From positions 1-64,000 of the forward strand of contig JAEUUT010000032.1 in NCBI GenBank assembly GCA_016787415.1: a stretch of DNA of 64,000 nt. Reading direction: 5' to 3'. The position numbers and the translations under genes are program-made. The stretch comes from Saprospiraceae bacterium. Its GTDB lineage: Bacteria > Bacteroidota > Bacteroidia > Chitinophagales > Saprospiraceae. Shown here in pieces: positions 8,745-21,527 of the stretch. Position 1 is the stretch's first letter. Every line of letters starts with the position of its first letter. The notes beneath the pieces were generated by a model, which did not search any database, was not told the DNA's origin, and saw only the letters and a list, made by a program, of their open reading frames with translations.

Positions 8745-11645
8745 ATGAAAAAGACTCTTCTACTCCTGGCCGCACTGTTCGTCGCCTGCACCGGCATTTT
8801 TGCCCAGGTGACTGTTTCCGGCGACATTACGACCAACACTACCTGGAGCAAAAACAATACCTATCTGCTGAGTGGTTTTGTATATGTGAAAAACGGTGCT
8901 ACGCTGACCATTGAAGCAGGTACAACCATCAAAGGCGATAAAATTACCAAAGGCGCCCTGATCGTTACCCGCGGTTCCAAAATCATTGCCGAAGGCACGG
9001 CTGCTGAACCAATCGTTTTCACCAGCAATGAAGCCTCCCCTACCTATGGCGACTGGGGCGGCGTGATCATTCTGGGCAATGGCACTACCAACAACTCTTT
9101 CCAGGGCACCGCAGGCTGTGGTGAAATTGAAGGCGGCGTAAACAATGCCAACGGCGATGGCCTGTATGGCGGCGGTTGCGGCGGTGGCACACCCAATGCT
9201 ACCGACAACTCCGGTACGCTGAAATATGTGCGCATCGAATACCCGGGTATTGCTTTCCAGCCCAACAACGAAATCAACGGTCTGACCCTCGGCGGTGTAG
9301 GTTCAGGCACTATCATCGATAACGTACAGGTGTCGTATTCCGGCGACGATTCATTCGAATGGTTTGGCGGTTCTGTCAACTGCAAGCACCTGATCGCTTA
9401 CCGCGGTCTGGATGATGATTTCGACGCTGACTTCGGCTACAACGGCAACATTCAATTTGCTTACGCACAACGCGACCCGGAAGTAGCCGACGTAAGCGGC
9501 TCCAACGGTTTTGAAGTAGACAACAACGCTACTGGCACGGCTGCTACGCCTAAAACCCGTCCTACTTTCTCCAACGTAACCATTGCCGGCCCAAGCGGCT
9601 CGGTGGCTGCCGACTACAAGCGCGCCAACCACTTGCGCCGCAACTCGGAGTCGGGTGTGTTCAATTCTGTCTTTGTAGGCGCCTACCCGGTTGGTCTGTT
9701 TATCGACGGTGACTCCTGCGCTCAAAATGCGATCAATGGCAAACTCGTGGTAAAAAATTCTTTCTACCACGGCATGGCCACCCCGCTCTCTACCAACGGT
9801 ACTGGCTTCGACATCAATGCGTACGCATCCGCCAACCAGGTTTCGACCGGCACCAACGCTGCTGATGCTCAACTGGCCGATCCGTTTAACCTGAACATTC
9901 CCGACCCGCGTCCGCTGGGCAACTCGCCTGTACTGGGCGCTGCCGTTTTCTCCGATGCTCGTCTGGGTGGTGGTTTCTTCACACCCGTAAGTTATGCAGG
10001 CGCTTTCGGCCCTTCCGGCGACTGGACGGCTTCGTGGTCGCGCTTCGGCGACAACCTCCAGCAAGTGGGCCTGGCTCCTACGCCTGAAGTAGTTGTTTCC
10101 ACCAATATCACTACCAATACTACCTGGACGGCCGATAAAGTGTATGTACTGCAAGGATTCGTCTATGTAAAAAACTGCGCTACCCTGACCATTGAACCCG
10201 GTACAGTCATCAAAGGCGACAAAGGCACCAAAGGCGCACTGATCGTAACCCGTTGCTCGAAAATTGAAGCAGAAGGTACTGCCGACCTGCCGATCGTATT
10301 CACGACCAACGACCCAGAGCCTACTTATGGCTCCTGGGGTGGCCTGATTCTGCTGGGCAATGGCACAACCAACACTTCTTACCAAGGTACAGCCGGTTGC
10401 GGTGAAATTGAAGGCGGTGTAAACAATGCTGCCGGTGACGGCCTCTATGGTGGCGCATGCGGCGGTGGTACACCCAATGCTGCCGACAACTCCGGTACGC
10501 TGAAGTATGTACGCATCGAGTACCCGGGTATTGCATTCCAGCCCAACAACGAAATCAACGGCCTGACACTGGGCGGCGTAGGCTCAGGCACTACCATCGA
10601 CCATGTGCAGGTTTCTTACTCCGGCGATGACTCGTTTGAATGGTTTGGCGGCTCTGTCAATGCCAAACACCTGATCGCTTACCGCGGCCTCGATGATGAT
10701 TTCGACTGCGATTTCGGTTTCAACGGTAGCATCCAATACGCTTTCAGCGTGCGCGACCCGGAAATTGCCGACGTAAGCGGCTCCAACGGTTTTGAAATTG
10801 ATAACAATGCCACAGGCACTGCTGCTACACCCAAAACGCGCCCGACTTTCTCCAATGTAACGATTGTTGGCCCGACGGGTTCAGTTGCTTCCGACTACCG
10901 CCGTGCTGCGCACATCCGCCGTAATTCCGAACCGGCTATTTTCAACTCCATCCTGATGGGCAGTTATCCAGTTGGTATTTTCATTGATGGCGACTCTTGC
11001 GCCAACCACGCTACTTCCGGTAAAATTGAAGTAAAAAACACCTTTGTAGCAGGCCCAACCACGCTGCTTACAACTACCAATACTGTAGGTTTTGACGTCA
11101 CTTCCTGGTTTAATACGGCTGCTTTTGCCAACTCCGCTCTGGCAACTTCTTCATCTATGAACCTGCAGGATCCTTTCAACCTTGACGCTCCAAACGCTTC
11201 TCCAACCTTCTCTTCCCCTGCACTGGGCGCTGCTTCCTTTACTGCTGCCCGTATTAACAACACCTTCTTTGATCAGGTGTCGTATGCAGGCGCTTTCAGC
11301 GGTCAGGAAGACTGGACACAAGGCTGGGCCAAGTTCCTCGAACTGAATGTTGACGGTCTGACGGAAACTAAAAATGTAGAACAGTACATCCAACAGGTAA
11401 AACTGTTCCCCACGGTTGCCAACGATCAGGTTACGCTCCAACTGCAACTTACAGAAGCAGCCAACCTGAATGTATCGGTATATGGCATGAACGGCCAGTA
11501 TTTCGGGCAGCAAGTAGATGAAAAAGCCGCCGCTGGCGAGCAAACATTCACCCTGCAAACGATGCACCTGCCCGCCGGTTTCTACTTTGTGCGGATTCAG
11601 GCAGGAAATGCTGTGAAAACCGAGAAGTTGATTGTGGTTCGGTAG
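8745..11645 (+). CDS. Duplicated beta-helix-like secreted protein with T9SS sorting domain
   Basis: 966 residues from the ATG of [20 protein letters not shown]. An upstream start at 8685 is rejected because the signal peptide begins here. Two long repeats of about 420 residues follow (about 22-445 and 450-880). Each opens with ITTNTTW and a beta-rich GFVYVKN..ATLTIE..T.IKGD stretch, then DWGG or [31 protein letters not shown] and GLDDDF. The last 80 residues are a Por/T9SS C-terminal sorting domain ([16 protein letters not shown] ... [10 protein letters not shown]). The protein is expected on the surface or secreted. Ligand and function are unknown; the asparagine- and aspartate-rich loops suggest metal or glycan contact. 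Confidence 0.85.
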   Translation: MKKTLLLLAALFVACTGIFAQVTVSGDITTNTTWSKNNTYLLSGFVYVKNGATLTIEAGTTIKGDKITKGALIVTRGSKIIAEGTAAEPIVFTSNEASPTYGDWGGVIILGNGTTNNSFQGTAGCGEIEGGVNNANGDGLYGGGCGGGTPNATDNSGTLKYVRIEYPGIAFQPNNEINGLTLGGVGSGTIIDNVQVSYSGDDSFEWFGGSVNCKHLIAYRGLDDDFDADFGYNGNIQFAYAQRDPEVADVSGSNGFEVDNNATGTAATPKTRPTFSNVTIAGPSGSVAADYKRANHLRRNSESGVFNSVFVGAYPVGLFIDGDSCAQNAINGKLVVKNSFYHGMATPLSTNGTGFDINAYASANQVSTGTNAADAQLADPFNLNIPDPRPLGNSPVLGAAVFSDARLGGGFFTPVSYAGAFGPSGDWTASWSRFGDNLQQVGLAPTPEVVVSTNITTNTTWTADKVYVLQGFVYVKNCATLTIEPGTVIKGDKGTKGALIVTRCSKIEAEGTADLPIVFTTNDPEPTYGSWGGLILLGNGTTNTSYQGTAGCGEIEGGVNNAAGDGLYGGACGGGTPNAADNSGTLKYVRIEYPGIAFQPNNEINGLTLGGVGSGTTIDHVQVSYSGDDSFEWFGGSVNAKHLIAYRGLDDDFDCDFGFNGSIQYAFSVRDPEIADVSGSNGFEIDNNATGTAATPKTRPTFSNVTIVGPTGSVASDYRRAAHIRRNSEPAIFNSILMGSYPVGIFIDGDSCANHATSGKIEVKNTFVAGPTTLLTTTNTVGFDVTSWFNTAAFANSALATSSSMNLQDPFNLDAPNASPTFSSPALGAASFTAARINNTFFDQVSYAGAFSGQEDWTQGWAKFLELNVDGLTETKNVEQYIQQVKLFPTVANDQVTLQLQLTEAANLNVSVYGMNGQYFGQQVDEKAAAGEQTFTLQTMHLPAGFYFVRIQAGNAVKTEKLIVVR

Positions 11646-11651
11646 TAACTT

Positions 11652-11736
11652 AGTTGTGGCATAAGCCAAAAAGAAAAGGTCTTTTCGAACGAATGTTCGA
11701 AAAGACCTTTTCTTTTTTATAGCTTATGCCACAACT
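11652..11736. terminator. Very long bidirectional hairpin between convergent genes
   Basis: The inner stem 11668-11690 pairs with 11695-11717 around a GAAT loop, with A-run and T-run ends. An outer exact 15-bp repeat (11652-11666 with 11722-11736) encloses it. It serves as terminator for the beta-helix gene and for secA. Confidence 0.9.
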
Positions 11737-11739
11737 AAA

Positions 11740-15096
<3,357 letters not shown>

Positions 15097-15178
15097 GGTG
15101 TCGGGAATTATAATGATGAAAGATGAATGATGAACGATAAACAGGGCTTGCCTATTACAGTTTGTTCATCAAGGGCTG

Positions 15179-15186
15179 CAAAGATA
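15179..15186 (-). promoter_or_regulatory. -7 element of secA
   Basis: Minus-strand TATCTTTG matches TAnnTTTG, about 80 bases before the secA ATG. The -33 element is unclear. Confidence 0.45.
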
Positions 15187-15317
15187 CAACTTCGTGTTGG
15201 TGCAGACGGGAGGCAGCGTCACATTTCATTCCATATAGGAAAAATGAGACTTTTTTGACAAAATGGCAGACCGTATCTATGCGAGCAGAAAAAGTGGCAG
15301 CGTTTTCGGCCAAAACC

Positions 15318-16730
15318 CTACCACATATAACTGGCCACGGCGCCTGCATCCAGGGAGGTGGCCACCCATTTACCGTTGAATTTTATATTGAAAGTAGTTG
15401 TCACAGCGGCGTCATTCTCCACGATCAGGACTTTTTTGCCTTCCGGCGTTTTGAATGCTACATTGTTGAGGCTGCCTGCAATGTTGCTGGCAATTCTTAC
15501 AGAGCCGGCCGGCACAAATTTCGAAGCATGCGCAATATTGTAGTAGGCTACATTTTTTGAATAACTAGTACTGCTGTTAATGGTAACAGCGCCTTTACAC
15601 TGCGAACAACCGCCGGGGGTATGGGGACCGAAACTCGCATTATTGGCCAGGTTCCATTCAAGCGCATTGACGCTCCAGTTTCGCATCGAGCCAATAACCA
15701 CATTTTTCAGGTGCCATTTCAAGTCGCCGCCGAAATCGCCCGTTGAAGAGGTCCATTGCTCCGTGAAATACAGTTTTTTATCCGGGTACGCATCATGCAC
15801 CGTCGACAAGGCGCTGATATCGCCATTGTATAAATGGAAGGCAGAACCATCTACAAAAGGGTTGGCATTGGCATCGTTGAGCACCTGCATCGGGTATTGC
15901 GGGTTATCGCAGTTGTGGTCGTAACACACAATTTTGGTTGTAATTCCGTTGAATTGAAAGGCCGCGCCCAGTTTTTTTATAAAACTGATTTGCTGGTCGG
16001 CGGTCATGACCATACTGGGGTTGTTACCACCATGCAGAGGTTCGTTTTGTGGGCAAACTGCATCAATGGTGATTCCCTGTTCCTTCATGGCCTGAATATA
16101 TTTTACAAAATAAGTAGCATAGGAACTGTAATAAACCGGGAACAGGCTGCTACCCACCGAATTGTAGTTTGTTTTCATCCACAAGGGCGCCGACCAGGGC
16201 ACTGCCATTATTTTTATATCCGGGTTGATCAGCAATATTTCCTTCAACATGGACACCAGCGCGCTGTCCGAAGCAATGCTAAAATGAGTCTGCGAAACGT
16301 CAGTCTGGCCCTGGGCCAAATCATTGTATGAAAAAACCGACGCATTCAAGTCGGATGCGCCGATGCTGATTCGCAAATAACTTATACCGATATCTTCTGT
16401 CGATTTTCCAAACAGGTTTTGGAGTAATCTCCGTTTTTCGGCCGGGGTCAAGGTATTGATTACCTCTACGCTTCCACCGGTGAGGGTGTAGCCGAAACCA
16501 TCCACTGTCTGGAAAGTCTCCGCCTCATCCACTTCGATGGAAGGGTAAGCATTCTTTATAGTGTCAAATGACAGTGCAGATGATTGTTTCTGCAACAGTA
16601 CCGATTGATCTCCTTTGGTAAGCCAAACATCTACCTCCACAGGCTTTATGAGTTCTGTTTCCGGGCAAGGGCGGCACTTGAAAGCGAGCGTAACAACTGA
16701 TATTATCAGGGCAATGTGAGCGATTTTCAT
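15318..16730 (-). CDS. Glycoside hydrolase family 30 enzyme
   Basis: About 470 residues from the ATG of MKIAHIALIISVVTLAFKC; the frame runs 18 codons further upstream without signal-like sequence. It has the GH30 (beta/alpha)8 plus beta-sandwich layout of glucosylceramidases and beta-1,6-glucanases. Seen: QTVDGFGYTLTGGSVEVI, ISYLRISIGASDLN, the acid/base Glu in CPQNEPLHGG and the nucleophile Glu in LYFTEQWTSSTGDF. A signal peptide or lipoprotein signal points to an envelope location. It lies downstream of SusD and SusC and is the only glycoside hydrolase of the locus, so beta-1,6-glucan or a related beta-glucoside is the likely target. The exact subfamily is not decided. Confidence 0.9.
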   Translation of the reverse strand: MKIAHIALIISVVTLAFKCRPCPETELIKPVEVDVWLTKGDQSVLLQKQSSALSFDTIKNAYPSIEVDEAETFQTVDGFGYTLTGGSVEVINTLTPAEKRRLLQNLFGKSTEDIGISYLRISIGASDLNASVFSYNDLAQGQTDVSQTHFSIASDSALVSMLKEILLINPDIKIMAVPWSAPLWMKTNYNSVGSSLFPVYYSSYATYFVKYIQAMKEQGITIDAVCPQNEPLHGGNNPSMVMTADQQISFIKKLGAAFQFNGITTKIVCYDHNCDNPQYPMQVLNDANANPFVDGSAFHLYNGDISALSTVHDAYPDKKLYFTEQWTSSTGDFGGDLKWHLKNVVIGSMRNWSVNALEWNLANNASFGPHTPGGCSQCKGAVTINSSTSYSKNVAYYNIAHASKFVPAGSVRIASNIAGSLNNVAFKTPEGKKVLIVENDAAVTTTFNIKFNGKWVATSLDAGAVASYMW

Positions 16731-16858
16731 TTTCAATATTTTAAGACTACACCTGCAAATATCAGGTAAACGCGCGGTTGACAATTACATTGGCATGAGA
16801 TTGCCGAAAAGAATGTGCTTCAGAAGTAGTAAAGCGGCCTCAGGTATTTCTGAAGAGA

Positions 16859-16908
16859 ATCAGGTCAATATTAGTTTAACCTTTAGACTAAACTAATATT
16901 GACCTGAT
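16859..16908. repeat. Perfect 20-bp inverted repeat with 10-base loop
   Basis: 16859-16878 and 16889-16908 are exact reverse complements. The hairpin starts about 10 bases after the susD stop on the minus strand. No T-run follows on that strand, so it may attenuate or protect the susCD message rather than end it. Confidence 0.8.
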
Positions 16909-16918
16909 ACTGAAAAAA

Positions 16919-18406
16919 TTAATACCCCGGGTTTTGCGACAGGTTCGGGTTGTTGTCCAGAACCGCCTGCGGAAGCGGCCACACCAGGTCACTCGTTGTC
17001 ATATTGCCTATGTAGGGCATAGGCGTGTCTGTCGAGGTCTGGGTTGCGGGGTTGTAAACGGGATATGTCTGCTGCGACAAAATTTCGATCGATTTTCCGG
17101 TTCTTTTCAAGTCATACCATCTTTGGCCTTCAAACGCCAGTTCAAGGAATCGTTCCTGAAGAATTTTATTGATGGCATCATCTTCAGAGGTAGCGGGCGC
17201 CACATTCGGCAAGGTCACCCGGGTGCGTATCTGGTTCACCAGAGCCATGGCGCCGTTATAATCGCCGGTTCTCGCCAGCGCTTCTGCTTTCAGAAGAATA
17301 ATATCTGCCAGACGGAAGACATAAAAATTCTGGGTGCCGTTTGTGGCCCTCATTTTCCAGGGAAATGGGAACTGCGTGAATGTGGTCCAGTACGGATCGG
17401 CAAAGGTGGTCGGAAATTTCTTGATAGAAGAGGTTTTCCTTTTGGCATCCAGTGCAATGCTCAGTGTGTGCGACGGGGTATTGAATTTTTTCCAGTTGCT
17501 ACCGATAAATACATTGGTACACCAGCAATTGATCAAAGAACCCTGCCCTTCTCCATTAACTTCCCAGATCGACTCTGCATTTCCTTCATGCAAATTATCG
17601 AACAAGTGATCGTAGGTAGCCAACAGGCTGTAACCGCCGTTTATGATCGCGTCGCAATGCTGAATCACTTTTGCCCAGTCCGGATCGGGTTTGGTGGCAT
17701 ACACTTTTGCAAGCAAGGCATGCGCCGCATCCTTATTGGGTCTGTACTTGCTTTCCGGCGTACCTGTGGCAGCAGGCGCCTTGGCAAGCGCTGTTTCACA
17801 GTCGGCTATGATTGCGCTGTACACTTCCGTGATCGGCCTTCTGCGCGGATACAGGTCGTTGTAGAGAGAATCGAAATTGGCAGCATTTACAGACGTAATA
17901 GTAGAATTGATAATAGGGAATTCGCCCCAAATCTGGGTTCCCATAAATCTGGTTAAAGCCCGGAAGAGCGCTGCCTGGCCGATCATTTCATCCTTTCTGT
18001 CTTGCGACAAACCCGGCACGTCATTTACATAATTGATGATGAGGTTGCATATTTTCACATGGTCGCTCAAGTGCCCCCAGTCGCGGGCAATGACATAATT
18101 GGTTGAAATAATGCGGTATTCATCGATTTGGAAAAACTCCTGGCCGTCTGCTCCGGCATAAGCCACATCGCTGCCGCCATCACCCAGGAAGAAGTAGTCG
18201 AATTGCCAAAATTCATTGCCGAAAATACCATAAACCGAATTCATGGCGCCTTCTGCATCTTCCACGGTTTTCAAAATCTGCTCATCCTGCGGAGGCACGA
18301 CCTTGTCGGTGATGGGTTCGGTATCCAGTAATTTGTTGCACGATGCAGAAAAAATCACTGCGGCAAAAACGATCAGTGCTTTTGTGAAAAATGGTATGTT
18401 TTTCAT
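16919..18406 (-). CDS. SusD/RagB family glycan-binding lipoprotein
   Basis: 495 residues with a lipoprotein signal (FAAVIFSASCNKLLDTEPI) and the SusD layout. It is the surface lid that binds oligosaccharide over the SusC channel. Family hallmarks are the early helical region with AEGAMNSVYGIFG, the TPR-like stretch ALFRALTRF and the C-terminal VNQIRTRVTLP followed by ILQERFLELAFEGQRWYDLKR. It starts 20 bases after the susC stop and was surely co-transcribed with it. The ligand is unknown; the neighbouring GH30 suggests a beta-glucan. Confidence 0.95.
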   Translation of the reverse strand: MKNIPFFTKALIVFAAVIFSASCNKLLDTEPITDKVVPPQDEQILKTVEDAEGAMNSVYGIFGNEFWQFDYFFLGDGGSDVAYAGADGQEFFQIDEYRIISTNYVIARDWGHLSDHVKICNLIINYVNDVPGLSQDRKDEMIGQAALFRALTRFMGTQIWGEFPIINSTITSVNAANFDSLYNDLYPRRRPITEVYSAIIADCETALAKAPAATGTPESKYRPNKDAAHALLAKVYATKPDPDWAKVIQHCDAIINGGYSLLATYDHLFDNLHEGNAESIWEVNGEGQGSLINCWCTNVFIGSNWKKFNTPSHTLSIALDAKRKTSSIKKFPTTFADPYWTTFTQFPFPWKMRATNGTQNFYVFRLADIILLKAEALARTGDYNGAMALVNQIRTRVTLPNVAPATSEDDAINKILQERFLELAFEGQRWYDLKRTGKSIEILSQQTYPVYNPATQTSTDTPMPYIGNMTTSDLVWPLPQAVLDNNPNLSQNPGY

Positions 18407-18426
18407 AACCTCATTGCTTTTGTTTT

Positions 18427-21384
18427 TTAAAATTGAACTTTTATGCCTCCGATAAAAGTCCTTACCTGCGGATAGGTGCCATAGTCGATTCCACGGGCCA
18501 CGCCGGTCGTTTCATTGTTGGAACCAACTTCGGGGTCGAAGCCGGAGTATTTCGTCAGGGTTACCAGATTCTGTCCTGTGGCATAAATCTTGACGAAATC
18601 CATGCCCCACAAACCTTTTTTGAAACTATAGGCAAGGGTAGCAGATTTCAGCCGAACATAAGACCCATCTTCCAGAAATCTGTCCGACGCAAGCACTGCA
18701 TTGAAGTCATTTGCTCGGGGAATGGAGGTAATATCGCCTTCCTTGCGCCACCTTTCCAATACAGTAACAGATTGATTTTTAGGGCTTTGCATGCCTTCCA
18801 GGTCAATTCTTGAAGCATTGAATATATCATTACCCTGGCTGCCCGTAATCAGAAAATCGAGTGTAATGCCTTTGTACGACAGAGAGTTGGTAAGGCCGTA
18901 TGTGAAATCAGGCATCGCGTTTCCGATAATCGTTCTGTCCGTGGCATTCAAAAAGCCGCTTCCATCAATGTCCTTGTATTCAATATTGCCATTCAAGGGA
19001 TTCACTTGCGCAACTGCATAGCCGAAGAAATTGCCCAGTGGCTGGCCTTCTTCTATCAGGTTGACGCCCTGATAACCGTACGACTCGTATTTGTTTTTGC
19101 CGTATTCTACCACCTTGTTTTTCAAAAAGGAAATATTGAAACTGGTATTCCAGTTGAAGTTATCGTTTCTGACATTGATGGTATTCACCGTGAAGTCGAT
19201 CCCTTTATTTTCAATTTCTCCGGCATTGTAGAGGTAGTCTTTGCCTTCAATTTTCAGTCTAAAAAGCAGGTTTTTTGTATTTCTTTTAAACACATCGGTC
19301 ATAATCTTAACCCTTGAATCGAACATGTTCAAGTCAAGCCCTACGTTTACATCCGTCGTGGTTTCCCAGGTGAGGTCATCATTGGTGTAATTGATCGGGT
19401 CCAGCGCATTTGGATTGGTATAACTGTACCCCGCCAATCCGAAAGAAGCATATTCCGGAATACCGGAAATATTACCGGTTCGACCCCAGCCTGCTCTGAG
19501 TTTCAACAGCGAGATCAATTTCACATCGCTGAAAAAATCCTCGCCTGAAACAATCCACGCGGCAGAAATACCCGGGAAATAGCCCCATTTATGTCCTTTT
19601 GCCAATTGTGAGGAGCCGCTGTACCGGAACACGCCATTGACGATATACTTATCGCGGTAGTTGTAGGTCGTTCTGGTGAAATACGAAATGGTATTTTTTT
19701 CGCGCTCGATGATCCTCGCGTAGGTCGTATCCATCATCTGGGTCAGGTCCAGTTTTCTCAATTCCAGCGGAAATCCGATTCCTTCCACCTGATCCTGGTC
19801 GTAGTGAAAATGTTGAACGCTGTTGCCAAACAGGAAATTGAGGTCGTGGCTACCCATGTGGAGTGCATACTCCAGGGTGTTTTCCACGTTCAGGTTAAAA
19901 TTGTCGCTTATACTTTGCCGCCCTATCCCCCTGGTGGCGATGTCGGGGTTGTCGTTGTTTCTGCCATAGTTGGAGCGATAACTATCTACAAAATACTCGT
20001 ATTTGCTATTTGCCTTGTCGATGGTAGCCGATGGCTTCCAGACCAGGTTTTTGAGCAATGTAACATCGAAGCCAAGATTGCCCATGTATCTTTTCACGTG
20101 TGTGTCTTCCTGTCTGCTTTGAAATGAAACAGGGTTTTCCAGCGAGGCAATCGGGTTGGAGGCGAACTGGCCCGGCAATTGGCCGTTGGCTTCGGCGCCA
20201 CCTACCAGATCATCGGCATATACCGGCAAATACGGTTGGGTGGTCAGTGCGCTCAAAATAACCCCACCCTGATTGGCGCTGTTGTTGTCGCTGGTATTGG
20301 CCAATTGCGTATTGATAAGATTCAAATTGGTATGCACCTTCAGCCATGATGTAGCATCATAATCGAGGTTTACCCGTCCGGAAAGTCGGGCAAACCTGGA
20401 AGGATCGACAATGCCTCTTGTATCCTGATAACCCAGGGAGGTGTATGCCCTCAGTTTTTGAGTGCCTCCGGAGTAGGAAAGTTCATAGTTTCTATCTTGC
20501 CCGGTCTGAAAAACCTTGTCGCTCCAGTTTGTATTGATACCGGCGTACCCTGGCGAGTTGGCCTGGTCGACATATGACGAACTCAAATCAGCCATCAAGG
20601 CTTTGTACTGATCCAGATCGAGTACATCAATATTTTTTACAATGTTGGAAATACCCATGTAGGTACTAAATCCGAATGTATTATTATTGGCTTTGCCTCT
20701 TTTGGTGGTAATCAATACCACACCGGAACTGCCATTGATACCATAGATGGCGGTAGCAGTAGCATCTTTTAGTATCTGAATATCAACAATATCGTCGGCA
20801 TTGATGCCATCTGCGGAATATGTTTGAATACCATCGATTACAAAAAGGGGATTTACGCCCGAAATGATGGAACTCAGCCCCCTGATTCTTATGTCGAGTG
20901 CACCGCCGGGTTTGCCGGAAGGCTGTACGACATTCACCCCTGCGGCATTTCCCTGGAGGGCCTGCCCCACTGAAGTGATCGGTCTGTCGTCGAAGTTTTC
21001 TGCTCCAACGGATGAGATGGCATTGGTAACCAGTTTTCTTTTTTGCGTACCATAACCAACGCTGATGACCACTACTTCTGAAAGTTTGTTGGCGTCTTCA
21101 GACATGCTTACGTTCAGCGTTGGTGAGTCGCCAACGACCATTTCTTTTCTGGTATAGCCGATGAACGAAAAAACAAGGGTGTCTTTTGGGTTTGCTTTCA
21201 GGGAAAAGTTCCCATCGACATCCGTTATAGCGCCCGATCTGGCGATTTTTGTGGCAACTGTAACCCCTATCAGGGGCTGATTGCTATTGGCATCCTTAAC
21301 ATTCCCGTTTATTTCTATTGTTTGTGCATTAGCAAAACCCGCAATAAAAATGAATAGAATATTGAAGTAGTTTTTAATGCTCAT
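18427..21384 (-). CDS. SusC/RagA family TonB-linked outer-membrane transporter
   Basis: 985 residues. Order of parts: signal peptide (FIFIAGFANA), carboxypeptidase-regulatory-like beta-sandwich (about 24-100, with GNVKDANSNQPLIGVTV), TonB box region (SEVVVISVGYGTQKR), plug domain (about 115-230, with VQPSGKPGGALDIRIRGLSS and ILKDATATAIYGINGSSGVV) and a 22-strand barrel ending in IGGIKVQF. It imports oligosaccharides with SusD, driven by TonB. It follows the SusE/F-like gene after a hairpin. The frame is intact. Confidence 0.96.
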   Translation of the reverse strand: MSIKNYFNILFIFIAGFANAQTIEINGNVKDANSNQPLIGVTVATKIARSGAITDVDGNFSLKANPKDTLVFSFIGYTRKEMVVGDSPTLNVSMSEDANKLSEVVVISVGYGTQKRKLVTNAISSVGAENFDDRPITSVGQALQGNAAGVNVVQPSGKPGGALDIRIRGLSSIISGVNPLFVIDGIQTYSADGINADDIVDIQILKDATATAIYGINGSSGVVLITTKRGKANNNTFGFSTYMGISNIVKNIDVLDLDQYKALMADLSSSYVDQANSPGYAGINTNWSDKVFQTGQDRNYELSYSGGTQKLRAYTSLGYQDTRGIVDPSRFARLSGRVNLDYDATSWLKVHTNLNLINTQLANTSDNNSANQGGVILSALTTQPYLPVYADDLVGGAEANGQLPGQFASNPIASLENPVSFQSRQEDTHVKRYMGNLGFDVTLLKNLVWKPSATIDKANSKYEYFVDSYRSNYGRNNDNPDIATRGIGRQSISDNFNLNVENTLEYALHMGSHDLNFLFGNSVQHFHYDQDQVEGIGFPLELRKLDLTQMMDTTYARIIEREKNTISYFTRTTYNYRDKYIVNGVFRYSGSSQLAKGHKWGYFPGISAAWIVSGEDFFSDVKLISLLKLRAGWGRTGNISGIPEYASFGLAGYSYTNPNALDPINYTNDDLTWETTTDVNVGLDLNMFDSRVKIMTDVFKRNTKNLLFRLKIEGKDYLYNAGEIENKGIDFTVNTINVRNDNFNWNTSFNISFLKNKVVEYGKNKYESYGYQGVNLIEEGQPLGNFFGYAVAQVNPLNGNIEYKDIDGSGFLNATDRTIIGNAMPDFTYGLTNSLSYKGITLDFLITGSQGNDIFNASRIDLEGMQSPKNQSVTVLERWRKEGDITSIPRANDFNAVLASDRFLEDGSYVRLKSATLAYSFKKGLWGMDFVKIYATGQNLVTLTKYSGFDPEVGSNNETTGVARGIDYGTYPQVRTFIGGIKVQF

Positions 21385-21450
21385 TTATAGGATGGTTTAC
21401 TTGAAAATGAATGGGTGAAAACAAACACTCGGGGGGGCAACAACCCACAA

Positions 21451-21498
21451 AAGGCTGACTCACAAGCACCTGTATCCGGGCGCTTGTGAATCAACCTC
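21451..21498 (-). terminator. Hairpin between the SusE/F-like gene and susC
   Basis: On the minus strand an imperfect stem around GATTCACAAGC / GCTTGTGAGTC with a 14-base loop, followed by CTTTTG. It is a weak terminator or an attenuator that would set the ratio of the first gene to susCD. Confidence 0.55.
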
Positions 21499-21527
21499 TT
21501 TTAAATGTGTGTCGTTGAAGAACGTGG

